Assembly: GCF_051020975.1 (NCBI RefSeq)
Contig: NC_135036.1
Span: 8,928,001 to 8,992,000, forward strand
Length of the DNA: 64,000 bases
Source: Osmia lignaria lignaria
Lineage: Eukaryota; Arthropoda; Insecta; Hymenoptera; Megachilidae
Direction of reading: 5' to 3'
Made by a program: the position numbers and the translations under genes. Below, one piece after another: positions 38,597 to 52,600 of the stretch (position 1 is the stretch's first letter; each line of letters begins with the position of its first letter). The notes under the pieces were generated by a model that made no database searches, had not been told where the DNA came from, and saw only the letters and a list, made by a program, of their open reading frames with translations.

Positions 38597-41500
38597 GTGA
38601 GTAAGTCATCTTGCAATTTTACAGACATGAAATAAATAAATGAAAGGTATTCTCAAGGTAAAAGTGTCAAAACATTCAATTACAGTAATCCAAATGAAAT
38701 TTCATTAGTAGTTTGAGTGTTACTGAAATTCAACGCTGTCTATAGTTTCATTCACATAGAGTGACATTAATAACCCGTTCTTCAAAGTTCATGTCCACTC
38801 GCCTTCAGTAATTGTTACAACTAATGAGGTAGCTTTCTGTTTCCCCGCGTTGTAAATTAGAATTCCTCGAATTGTACGAATACCATTGAAAATAGGAGGA
38901 TAAAATGGTGAAAATTCAACTTTGTTATATAATTTTAACATAGTGAATTAAAAAATAAAAATAAAAATAATAAATGAAATATTAAAATTTAGGAAAGGAA
39001 AGAGGAAAGCTAATAACTCTGGTGTGACGTTTAAGCTATCTAATGTAAACTAATCAAACTCCACGATTACTTGATTTCAGTAGCGTTCACAGAATTTAAG
39101 CAGACGGATTGCAGTTTGCTTAGCTCCTGTAGCGATTTCTCAATTTCTTGACTCAACTAATTTATCGGATTACTACGTCTTACAAATTAAAATACGACCT
39201 TTTCTCTGAACACTGAATTTAATCATAGAAGGATATAAAAATTTTCTTTAATCCAAACAAATATTGATAAATTCTGTTGATATTTAAGATAATAATCTGA
39301 TCGGTTTCAATGCTCACGTCACTTCATGGTTCCAACAACGATGAAAGATTTTATATACTGCATTAATGACTTGGTGAACATCGTAGTTAAAAATAATTAA
39401 ACGCTGACGATCGATAATGCTGGCCAACCAGTAATATCCTGATAAATGCAACGGACGGTCATCAAAATTCTTGGACCTATTTAAATATACGGTACAATGT
39501 CGAGGTTTAAACCTTTTTGCGGTCGTCCGATATATCGGACACGCTTAATTTCGCTAATTAGCAACGTCCAGCCTGATTAATTTCATCGTCGTCCTATACA
39601 CGGTTATCTCGTTTTAAAACAATTACGTTTAATTATGTCGACAATTATCGAACATTTAACACGATATTTATATAGTGAAAAACATAAGAATCTACAAAAG
39701 ATTATTTATTACTTGCACCAAGTCACAAATGAACTCTGCATCGCTACAATTAAAAATTATATTCTTACATATGATCAATGCTTTGCATGTCATTTTGCTG
39801 TTTTATTTATACACAATATCAAAGTTTATGAAAAAAAAGTAGGACATAACGATCGAATGGACACAAGTAAACAAGCATAAACAAATTTTCATTTACTTGG
39901 AATAGGTCGATAACGATTCAGCTGCGTTTAACGATAAAAAAAAAAAATGTTTGATTTAATCTGATCTCTCCAGTTGTTCGGAAAATTGAAATATGAACAC
40001 GAATAAAACGACGTTCGTGCTAGCCAGCAGTTTACGCCGATTTAAAACACGAAATTTTACCGACAAATTGATATAATACTATTTGACGTTTTCGGATGTA
40101 AATTGTGTTCAAAAGGCCGCGCTGATATTTACACGGTGGTGATATTACACAGAATGTGTGACACACACGCAGTTATGCACGAAATAATTTCACCTATATG
40201 TGAAATTCAAAGGCATGCTACACACGCTTCGGGCAAGAATTTCAAAAGGATCTTTTTTTCGCTTATTGATCCTTAAAATCGTTTGAATACTGTTTAATTT
40301 TTTTAGAAATATTCTAAAGGAATGGCATAACAAGATTCGAATAGAAGGCTTGAAAATGTATCATAAACGTCTAAATACTGAGCATCTAGTATTATTAATG
40401 CTTTCACAAACACGCCTTGTCCGACGTACTGGATTTTATGTTAAAATAATGACCCGACTAGAGCTGGAATCGCGAATTCCGTGGATACTTCTAATTTCTC
40501 GAATACCTCGGTTTTAACCAAAGTATAAATTAAAATGTTAAAAAGCGACAAAGTTTCAGCTATACATTTTATTTTAATTTTGTTCTATTCTATTTAAAAT
40601 TCTGTTTAAAATTCTATTTATATTATTTATCTAAACACGTAACGTTAACTTTTTTAGATGCTCTGCAATTGTAATCCAATCTATCCAAGTCTATGTCAGA
40701 CGATCACGAACATTGAATTCATAATAAGCTCTTAAGCCTGTGTAATATTAGATTAAAAGCAATCTAGGGATGGAGTAACGTGCCTCGACCATCTTTATTG
40801 TACTTTGTGCTTGTGATAAAAAAAACCGTGGGTTGAACAATGAATGTGAACGTTCGAAACGGAAAGCAATTGATCTCGTTAATTATTCAATTGTAAATTA
40901 CTCTCGTGATACGTTTCAGAGTCAATTTTAATCACTGATAATGTAAACATTATAAAGAGCCGACGAAATATACATTTTTAATTAACTACTCTGATTTAAT
41001 GTATCCTTTTGTAAAAATAGATTTCATCTCATTTGTTCGCTGACAAAGCAACGCTTTACGTAGAAATGCATTTAAAGCAGGAAATTCGTCGTTGCGTGGA
41101 TGTATCATTGTCATTCGACGCTCTGGTAAACGAAAACAGAGAATGCGCTATTGAAAGCGACACCGGTGTCCATTTTTAAGTGGTTTGAATGGTCGTGTCA
41201 CGAATCCAACAAACATTTTCTGTATCCTGCTGAATGTGGGAAAAATATTCTCGAAATAACAACAGTACGTCAAATCGATGAACAGTGAAAACTGGAGAAG
41301 AGAGAATTGCGAGCATCAGGAAAAAATCTAGATGAACAACGTTCATTCAGCGCAGACGTTTGACATAGTGAATGACACATTTTTGACGTACCTACATTTC
41401 TGCTATTTTAACACGTTCACTGGCAAAGTGAATAATGGACATTTTTTTGTACAAAGAAATACTATAACAGTTTAAAGAAAAATCTTTAAAAGAGATGGAA

Positions 41501-43516
41501 CGAATGAGATATGTCAGCTGCAAATTTAATTTGTACTTCTGCAAAAATCAAATTTCAACTCGTTTCACGATTTTGATGAAACAATGGAACAGGAAACTTT
41601 TAGTCTGTTCCGGTGAATTTCAACTTCTCAAGACCTAACAAAAATGGTTACCACCTGTGAAAGCAACTGAACTTCTTCGTGTTTATTCCAGATTCACTCT
41701 ACCTTCAAACGCTTGATGTACTTTAGTAGATAGTTGGACAGAAAGTTTACAAAGCCCAACTTAAATTGTTTGCTTCTGACTAAAAATGGTTTTAGTTTCG
41801 AAGAGTTAATGACTCATTTTCAAGGGTTGAAAAGTTTCGAAAACTCTCTATACGCTAAACTGATGACTAATAAAAAAAAAAAGGGTTCATGATCGAAGTG
41901 ACTGCTTTTTAAACAAGCTTCAACGTACTCTGAAACATCGAGGTGGATGGTCAGTTATTTTTAAACAAAATTTTATTTTCGAAGCTATCTATAATTAATT
42001 CTACCCTTAGTTTTACCCTCTAATTTCAAAAAAAGATAACAAATTTCAAAGTGGTAAACTTTAATAAGGCTCTCTTTAAAATTTGTAAAATCACTGATTC
42101 ATTCATCCTTATTTCGAATGATATTTTGCATGCAATTATCTTATGTCTGCATAAACGCCTATAATTTAATTATCAATTCAAGCTTCATCAAGTAGCTGAA
42201 GCTCTGGCTAAGAGCAGGCATTATATCTCGAGACCATTCATTGTCAGATGCAAATTCCCTCGTCTCTGTATAATTCGCTTTACAACAAAAAAGGTAGCTC
42301 CTCTACCGATATTCTCGCCTCTAATTACTTGCTCCTTTATCCCTGTCTGGATCCAACTCAATTGACAGGTATAGGATTTTCTTCTAAGCTAGACATTTGC
42401 ATATTTTAACGCGTTTACTTGCACCCATCTAATGCGATACAAATTAGTTTAATATTTTATCATCAAAATTAAGATTTTGAGAATTCACTGCTTTTTTTAT
42501 ACCACCATTGTCCCCAGGGAAGCCTAATTTGATCGCGAATCCTACCTTCGTTACTTTTTATTCTATGATGTTCCAACAACAGTTAAGAAAATGTCACTAC
42601 CGTATTGTGTCAGGAACACCGGTCGGCTCGACAAAGGTACAAAGGACAGGGTAGTTAGTTTTTGAAGGTGGCCGATTAATTTAACGGCTCGAAGCTGGTT
42701 CGAGATACCTCGATCGATCATTAGGTGCAGAGACCGGTGGTTGTTGCAAGGGTTGCGGCTCGTTTGTACAACAATGTACAACACAGAAGGCTATGCCTCG
42801 ACCAGCTAGACGTAGTTTCAATTGCTTAGAAATCCTCTCTGGGATTTCAATGCACAACGGAAGCTTAGAAAGTTGTTTTCGTTGGAACGCGACCGAGGAG
42901 ACATCGTGACGGCGCCAATAATTAATTTCGAATCCTGGAACAATAACACTTCCGACTAGAGAAGAAACTTTTCCAACTACAACTGGGTCTATCTTGTATC
43001 CACCTGGTTAAATGTTTAATTGTTACAGTTTCACCCTTTCTCGATCGATTTTACAATTTTCTAAATTCATACATACATGGCGTTTGAACTAAACTCCCAA
43101 CTAATTAGCAACAAATACCTACTCGTTGTTTGAAGAGGATTTCTCCGAGAATTAGTGTGTTCTAGGATCTATTTTCAACGAAACAGCAGTCAATTCGGCT
43201 GTATCACAGTTCCGTGAATTGTGATTAATGGCGCCGACTGCTTTATCTCCATAATCGAGATTAGCATAATTATCAGCTCACCAGAACGTTCATGCATTAC
43301 GTTTTCCTGTAAATCCCATCAGCGAACATACGTCAGTTAAACGTACGCCTCGTATCTTGCTTATCAACGTAAAGAATTAAAAAAATTTCTGCTAATTTAT
43401 AATTAAATTCCAAAAGCATCAATGACAACGAGAGATTTTATTTTTATTTATTGCATTCAACTTTATACCTCTCCTTTTCTTATTCTTTTCTAAACAACGG
43501 GTCATTCTTAGCACAC

Positions 43517-43647
43517 AGTGAGCATTCAACGAGGGGTGACTATTGTCACCCTTAACAGTGGAAGGTGGGAGACCGTAGTTACCCCTTCTACATAGCGAGT
43601 GCTCAACGATGCGTGATTATAGCTACCCTTTGCAGTAAAAGGGTTAA
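43517..43647. repeat. Degenerate short tandem repeat ending in AAGGGTTAA
   Basis: Three related units of roughly 30-45 bp, starting near 43536, 43567 and 43612, share a GTGA..AT.G..ACCCTT core. The first contains the palindrome GTGAC-TATT-GTCAC. Units one and three are each preceded by CAACGA. The block ends AAAAGGG-TTAA, the same end motif as the TTAA-bounded repeat at 7127. Confidence 0.5.
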
Positions 43648-46600
43648 TTTGGCGTTGAAGATATAACAGTAGAAAATAAAAATACTGTCCACGTAATCTT
43701 TATGTAATTTTGACCAAATGCAGAGCATTACAGATGGGTGAACCGAGTAAAAATGAAAAAACCAAAGGCTGTCAAAACATAGTCACGCTTTAAACAAGAA
43801 AAAGGAAATGTAAAATTGAAGAAAGTCGTAGATGTCAGAGTGTTAAAAAAGTTTCTGTTATGATTCTGAGGAATCGATCTAAATAAGCTTCTTTTAAACG
43901 GCTTTCAACAATACCGAGAATAAAAATTCGGTTGAGGGGCTGAAATTTTAAATATTTTTCTTGAACGGAGGTATCTCCGCAAAGGTTATACAAAGCAAGA
44001 GTAAACCGACCTTCAAAAATAGCTACTTTGAAGACTCCTTTTGTTTGAGTTACGTTTGTGGTCGGGTTTGACAGTTATGATATGTGTATCTACATTTATG
44101 AAGATGTTATCCACCTTTAAGATACGCTTTCTGACACCACTTCTTCGGTATTAACATAAATGTTTTATGGCACTGGTTTAGGGATGTATTCTAATTTAGG
44201 AATCACACGATGTACAAATTTACAAAAAAAAATAAACAGTTGAAATAAAAGATATATGGTAAATTTTTACATTTTCATATGTATTTTTCCACGAATTCCT
44301 CTATTCTGTAACACGAAACATTTAAATTTATAAATAAATGAACTGAGAGTAGCAAAATCTGTACAATAAATTTGCATAATTGATATAAAACAGATTTAGA
44401 AACAGATATGCAATTCTACATACGAGATCGTTCTTTTTCTGATAAAAGAGAGGTTCGATGCAAACGTGGACAACAACGCAATTTTGCAAACGTGCCGTTG
44501 AATAAATTACCGAAGAATTGGTAGTCGAGAAAGGTAAACGCATGGATTATGTACAGTAATGGATTTTCCAGCTCCGACAGCGTTTTATTCCTCTCAATCT
44601 TTAGTAAAATCCGCTTGAATATTCTTGGAATTTCATCGGTTCGAAGTTTAAATAATCTCAAACAAATCACAAATTCATTAACTCTTTTTTTTTTAATTAG
44701 AAAACCAAATTTTACACAAATAGTTTGACTGAAATAGAATTGAACCAGACGTAGATATGTGCTTTATTAATGATTGGAAACGTCAAGTTTTTAATAATTT
44801 CTAAGGATCCAGCACTCGGTAAGTGATAATACTTCCATCGATCGTGGAGGAGGAACGTGTGGAAATTAGAAAATTGAAAGCGAAGTAGAGAGCGAGTAAC
44901 TTTTATAAGAGGTCGCTCGAGGATGTAATTGGAGGATGTTGAATTCGATTAAGTTTAACGTTGAGTCACTTCCGAGCTAGTCACTTCTTTTTAGAAAAGA
45001 AACTTATACCCTTTTTCTTTTATCTTTTCCAAGGTACACTGTATTTCTTTTCGATTAACTGTTACTGAAAAAAAGGAAAGAAATTCAGTAAAATTTATAC
45101 AAGTCTACAATGACTGAAACGTGATCAGTATTTTAACAAGAGGACATTTTACGTCAGCCAATTTAGCTGGAAAATAATGATTCAACTTTATAGTGGATAT
45201 GGTGACACCTTCAACCATAAAACGTGAAGCTATTCTAGTGTCTTCCCTTTATCGCAGACAATTAAACTCATCAACGTGCGAGCGACTTTTCTTCCGCGGC
45301 GATTCGCGTAAGTTTCGCGAAAAGTTAGATTGCGAATTTCAACCTGAAAGTGTATCAGCTGACGAAACGCAATCGAGCGAGATAATTGAATAAGGGTACT
45401 TGCTGTTCGTACTTCATGCGAGTAACGAAACTCTCCAGTCGGTTTGGCTAGTTAATTTCTGGCTAGCTAATTTCTTCAACGATGACAACTAGCCGAAATT
45501 AGAAGCTTGCGCATTGCTAATTATCTACCCAGTTTCCTGCCACGGCTATGCTTTTTATTCGGAATTAATTCAAGCTTCCAAAGCATCGACAGCTTCCAAG
45601 CTTTGAACAATTAAACGACAATGCTGGGTGAAACATTATATCACGTTTCAATTTTCTAAAATTGTAGACGTAGAAAATGTAGAAAATAAAAATTAAAATA
45701 TAAATTTGTTCGAATTAGCTACTCAGTATTATTTGAACGTATTCAACGATAATACGGTGGTTCGTATCAGTTGTTGTGATAAGATCCTTGCATAAATCTT
45801 ATTTATCAGATGACCTCGGCGAAAAGAAATTATATCAGCCATTATGAACGGGAAATTTAATGCACAACTTTACGTTATCCAACGACTAAGAAATAGACAT
45901 AATAATATGCTGGCAACCACTAAGGATATAACGAATAAAGCATCAATCTTAGAAATTGCAAACGTGTCACGATTCAAAGGATTATCATGAAAGCCTTATC
46001 AATGAATTTGAAAAAATTGAAAGTAGTCCCTCTTTGAATCCCTAATGACTATAATAGAAAGGTCTCCAAAAAGTTAAGAAAAAAAAGAAGATAAAGTAAC
46101 GAATAACAGTCCTCCATCTACGTACCCTTAAAATACCGACCCTCATTTTTCTGACCAAGGTGAGAACGCGGACCTTCTCCTGGGAAATACAATACTTTTG
46201 GTACACGATCCAGGAGGTTAAAAGTCAGACTACGACTGGAATAATGCATGCAAACGGGAGCTATCATTAATCGCAAAAATAAGGGATAATCCTATTTCCC
46301 AGTGCGTCGAGTGACGGTGAATCGAAGAAAGTTCGAAAGGAGTTGGCTGAAATCGTTAGAGCTCGTTTGCACGTAAATCTTCTGCAGCTGTCGCCTAGGT
46401 ACCGACGAAAAGAGAATCCGCGTGGCAGTTTCGCAGAGTATTCTTCGGGGTTTCACGATATCGTAGAGCCGACAAGGCATCGTTGCCGCGGATAAACGGC
46501 ACGAATCATGAACCGTAATTTAGTAAGCTTCTTAAGCGGACTAAGGGAACCGTGCACGTGCTATGTAATCGCTGCTGCTGTTGCCAGCTTGCCTCGTTAC

Positions 46601-49600
46601 GCGACAAACGATGCATGATTTAATATTATTACAATTTCAAAGATTAATTACATTACAAACTTCGAACTTAATGATATTGAAAGGAAAAATTTGGAAATCT
46701 TACTGCAAAGGTTTGGAGAACTCTCCTCCTACACCCCATCCCCCCTCCAAAAATATTAAAATGTTAAAATAATCATTTCTTTTATCGAAGTACCCACTTT
46801 ATTTAACAGGATGTATAATTCATTAAAATAATTATTCTCTGGTCATTAATATTCATTAAGCTGCAATTAGCGTTTTCTTTTATAACAGCCAACCTTCACT
46901 AGCCGGAGAGTAATAAAGTATAATTACTGTTAGAATTTATCAAAATGTCCACATAAACGTCCTTCCGGAAGAACCTTATTTTTCCTGCGAAACGTCACAT
47001 CATTAGTTATCAGCAATCTTGGCGGAAACTAGTAATTGCAAAGTTTCGCAGTCTTCCAATTTTGTAACTGTCAGGCTGTCAATATCACGAACGCTTCGTG
47101 CAAACAACTTTCAATTCTTAATGGCCGACAAAGATTTCCGTACAAGTAATCGCCGTCAGATTCTTTACCCGTAATCGGAAGATACTGCTTCCAATTGCAA
47201 ACAATTGCAATGTTATTATTCTTACTCTTCAACGGAATATAAAAGGGTTGATTCGAGAAGAATTGAACGTGTCAGAATGTACTGAATAAAGGACGCGGTA
47301 ATTGATAAATAAATTACCTTCGTTTTCTCTTGATCTTATAAATGCTCAATATGCTTCACTCGTGACGCATGAAACACGTCAATCCTGTAATTTAATTCAT
47401 TTAGCGAGAGAAGCGCGTGACGTTTGCGTCACAGATTTCACTCAAATTTTGCACGTGGTTAGACCATACTATGTATCATAAGGTACTAAATCTACACGAA
47501 TAATTATCTGATTAAATAATTAATAATTGTGCAATACAAATTTCGTGATAATCATTTCGACTACGTTTGCGCGAAGAATTTATTCCGATAACTCAGAAAA
47601 ATGAAAAATTATTCAATACTGATTGCAATCGATTAATTCGCACTGCAGATTGGATCCATTTGTTTCGATATGAAACCAAACAAGAAGAGTAAAGAAACAC
47701 CTTCAATAAATCCGTGGTATCACTTGTTTAAAGAAAGAATTCCAGGACATCCATTGTTGCATTTCAATTTCGAAATGAAATTGCTTAATGTTTATTTCGT
47801 TGCACGATCATTAATGACCATTTGAGCATTTTTTTGCATTTCCTTTCTCGACAGGTAGTTTGTAAAACATTGTTTGATAAAAGAAGACTAACATGCAAAC
47901 AGAAGTATTTTATTAACGACGATGTCTCCCAGCGAAGAATGGGGCACCATCGGAATAATCTAAGGATATGAGAGAAACGTGGGTCGCTAAGGCTTTCTGT
48001 ATTTTTTATTATCTTCCAGGGATGCAATTTAATTTGCACTTTCATTCCTTTGCCAACGTTTCAAAGAAGGCCTTTGCGTTTGAATCTTTATTTGTCCCTC
48101 GAATAGGAGAAATGATTGCAAAATACAAAGTACAAATGCCATAAGAAATGTTGTCCTCTCGAAAATTATTTTAACACAGATTAGTCAAGAAAATTCAAAT
48201 CTTTAGTATACAGATTCGTTTTTTGAAAATAAAAATCTACTTGGTGGGTGTATTTGAGAAAACCAAAGTTATTGTCTATGATAAAGGAAAGATTACAACA
48301 ATTTTGCTGAAATTGTTTGAATCACCCTTGTACAATCATCAGATAATGGAATGAAATTTAGTTTATGCAGTTGGACGAAATTGCAATAATCACGAGCATT
48401 TGCTGGGAAATGGAAGATATAATGGCCTCGTAACGAATAAATGGAATTGTCAGAATGTTACGTGTGTTATCAGTTTCGATTTCATTCTGTAATTAAAACA
48501 ACGTAAAATGACATATTATTTAGAGAACAAAAATTTGTGTTACGATCGTATAAATATTCAAGTTGTGCCGATAATAATTTATGAGTGAGCATTTAGAGAT
48601 ATAATTTTACATGCAAATTAAGTAGGACCATTATGTAATAAACATGAAATTATTAATAATTCACACATGATAATGAGTTATAAAATGTTTAATTAACTAG
48701 TAGCATAATTAGATATTGATCTACGGTTGTTTAAGTTGATTTATTAAATATCTGTCGCCAGTGAAAGATAATGGATTAATAAATAATAATGCAATTAACA
48801 AATATTGTAACAGTTTAACAGTGTGAAAAATTCACTTTAATTAAAGTGAAGATTTTAATAAAAATGTTAAAAATAATATTCCATTTGAATTTACATTTTA
48901 AATTTAAAATTTCATGGTGATTTTTATTTGCAATTTTCTGATGATTAAATTTTGACAGTGCATGTATAATACCATTGATTTTATGCATATTAAAAAGCTT
49001 TATATATTTTTGAATCTGGACATTTCGAAGATTACAGATCCGATATGGATTACAAAACATTGCAGCTTTTCACGGAACAAAATAAAACTTATAAGAGGCT
49101 AGATATTTATTGTTCCACAATTTTATTAACACTGTAACCAAATATAAGCTTGAATGGACTTTTCAAAGGTAAATTGCAGAATGAATAACCACGGTCCCAC
49201 TAATTTTCTTTTTTATTTTTCTCGCGCAGGAAACTCATTGCGAGCAAAAAAATATCCACGGTCAAATTTTGCAGCAAAGTTTTCTCGTTAAATCGTATTT
49301 ATCGACGTTTATATCATGGAAATTACCCGTGACATTAATTTTCAAACAAAAATATCTGCCTGTCGTATTAAATGCGACTACCCCTTTTAATATTTTATGA
49401 AAATTTTCAAACACGAAATAAACCTGCTACTGAGAGTAAATTTAATACACATTTTGTTCACATTTATGTTGAAATAAATTAAACATTTGAAATAGGTATG
49501 TATATAATTACACAATGAAACTCTTGTTTCAAAGAACATTGATTTAAACAATGAATAAACAATGAATTATTATATTAAGTATTAATTAATATATGAATTT

Positions 49601-52600
49601 CAAACTTGAATACTCCATCAATATTTTCTTCATATTTGGCTTTTCAATTTGTAATATTTTTAATTTTTCTTTATTTTAAGTTTCATCCACTAATTTCGAA
49701 CGCGACGAAATTGAAAAGACAATAGAATCATTTGGACAATAACAGGGTCGCATTCCACGTAAAATTGAATGTGATTTTAATTAAATCCTGAGAGCGTCCC
49801 GGTGAAAGAAGATCAGGAGATATAACTGCCTTGTTACACACGATTAATGCATAAATCAGAAAATGTTTCTCATATTTTGTATGTAAATTAATTTTTTTTT
49901 AATTTTCTTCCTATAATCTTTACTGGTAATTATTATTAAATTTTCGCATTTTTAAAAGATTTACTCAAACTATTATGACCATAAAGGCAGGCTAGTCGGT
50001 GGCTCGATACGTTCAGGATTTATCAAATTTAACCTAATTTTTGTTATAGAATTAAATATTCCGAATTTAGCAACCACGTCCGAGTAAAATTTACAATTCA
50101 AAACAGCAGAAAGTTTCTGCGAAAAAATAAAAAATAAAAGCACCCTATGTATATTAATTAGATAAACGAATTTTTACTTTTTCCTTTGGAAAAACTGTCT
50201 TGGAAATTTGGAAGAATACGACCGGAAAATTTCACATAATTTTTGTCAGATTATTAAAATTTAAATATAGAAGACGTTACAATATTTTCGTTCGCATTCA
50301 GCACCTACGACAATTTATCTACAAGAATATCGAATTCTTGAATCGTTCCTATGGGAAATACAGGATGATCTGGAAAGGTAGGCGAAGAATTTATAGAGGT
50401 TTTGTGGTTAAAAATTTATGATACATCCTTCTCACGACATTAATACTGTCCTTTAAATGAAGAAAATTTATTATTTCTACCCACAAGTTTTTATCATATT
50501 CCTACAAAATTAAGCTTATATATCAATGCATAGACTAAAGCATTTGAACATAATTTGCACATTAATGCAAACAATAGAGTGCACAAAGTATTTGCTCGGC
50601 GATAGCTTACAACTCACTAAATATAAATTCAATGCAACATGCCTGGGACGAGTTGAGAATTTAGTTAAGAGAACGCAATAGAACTCGGACAGTTTTGAAA
50701 ATGTATACAGTTCCATGGCGTGAAGATATTAAAGTTCTGTTGAAATGAAAGATGTCGCACAGCATCGTGTGCATTTAACTTTCGCTCCAATTTCATATGA
50801 ATTGTTATCTTCGTCTGTGTCAGAGTCCATTTAAAGGTTAAAATTTTGAAGAAATCTAATCTAAAATGGCCACTTTTTGGCCCTTTTCGAAAACTAAACA
50901 AAGTATCTGATTTTCACAATGATTTGAAGGCAAATAAAATAAATTTTTACAGAGATAAATCTCATTCTATATAAATTATATGAATTTGTTAAATAAATGT
51001 TTAAATCGTTCTTACGTCACCATTGAAAAGGGTTGAAATAGGGTACATATGTATATGCCAACACAATTTCCCAGCGACTCGTAACGCGGTTTGCATACGT
51101 TAGGAAAATAAAATCTCAACGATCAAAAGGTTCGCTCGCAAGGTGTACCTTACCTTATATGCGTGTACCTAGTAAAGAAAACACGATACAGGGATAGAGG
51201 GAGGTCACAGGACCCCATGAATCATCAAGGAAAATACACCGAGACGAAGAAAACGTTAATGCATGTGCCTTGTAACGTCAATCAAAGCTAATGTCCAGAT
51301 AATTATAGCGTATAGCATTATGAAAATGGAAAATTCTAGGTTCAAACAACGTCAAAATCCTTCTACTATTTTGCACTTGAAATTCATTTTATTACACTTA
51401 AATTTCATATAAGCAACTTTAGCCATTTTTTTGTATGAAAATATCATAATTTTATCTAATACCATAAAATAGATATCTACAATCAGAATAACAAAGACTC
51501 AAAAATCTTCAAGTGCAAAATAAATCCTAAGTCAGCGACAATTTCCTACAATAATCTCGCGATATTCTCGTAAAAAGAATGGGATAGAAGTGTTATTTGA
51601 AGATAGATATAGGACTGTTTACTTTCATAAGTACCATTAAATATCGTGATTAAAATTTTTAAACGCCGAGTAATAAAAGACACAGCACTCAGTACAGTAC
51701 TGCTTTATTGGTAACTCTCAGTATGCACTTCATGTTGGTCAAATAAAACTACTCACCTGACCTTTCACCGAGCGCATTGTTTTATAACAATGAAATGTCA
51801 TAAAAATTGATATTAACTCTCTGCTTTGTATCGCAACTAAAAGTGTACTGTACGAAGTACCCTTGCAAACGCTTTTTATAGTGTAATTCAGGGTTTAGTA
51901 AAATCCAGTTAAGATTAGTTGAAAAATTAACGACTTAAAAGTATCACAAAATACCACTTATGGCTAATCAATTCGAAGCTTAAAGTTGGAAGGAAATGAT
52001 TATAAAAAGGTTTCATTCGTCTGCTGGGTCAGCAAGTACCCAGGCTCTACCGTCTGATGGTTAATCCAAAATTTATTCTCATACAGAGATAACATTACAA
52101 CGTGGCGAACGGGTCTTCCCGAGTAGCTAAGGTGTTTTTAATTAAATGTCTACTTCTAAATTAACCCTTCAGTTCCAATTGAACTTCATGAAAATGTCTT
52201 CAGTTTGTTAAAGAATTTAACACGCTCATACAGACAGTAGAATTGAACACCTAAAAGAAATCATTAATTGCCAATTATTAATTCATGATTCATTACTTTC
52301 GAATGAAATGAAGGGTAGAAAACTTTAATCTACACTTTGATGATTTTTTCAAGCTGAATATTGCGCAGGACGTGTCAGGATCTTAAATGGGGGAAGTGAA
52401 GTGAATAAATTTCGCGCTCTGAACTTTATAACTTCCGTTTAACATTCTCTCTAGAAATGTAAAGTATACCTATCCATCTAATAATCTACTAAATTCTTTT
52501 AAACTTCAAAATTTTGTGGGAAATTAACAAGAAAAATGCAAAAAATGATAAGGATATAATTTTTATCTCACATTATCAAAATTATTTATAGTACTAATCT

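Noticed and set aside
45193..45393. 66-codon frame (…STIKREAILVSS…)
   Set aside because: No ATG at the frame start, no splice context and no recognisable family; left within the description of the large intron.
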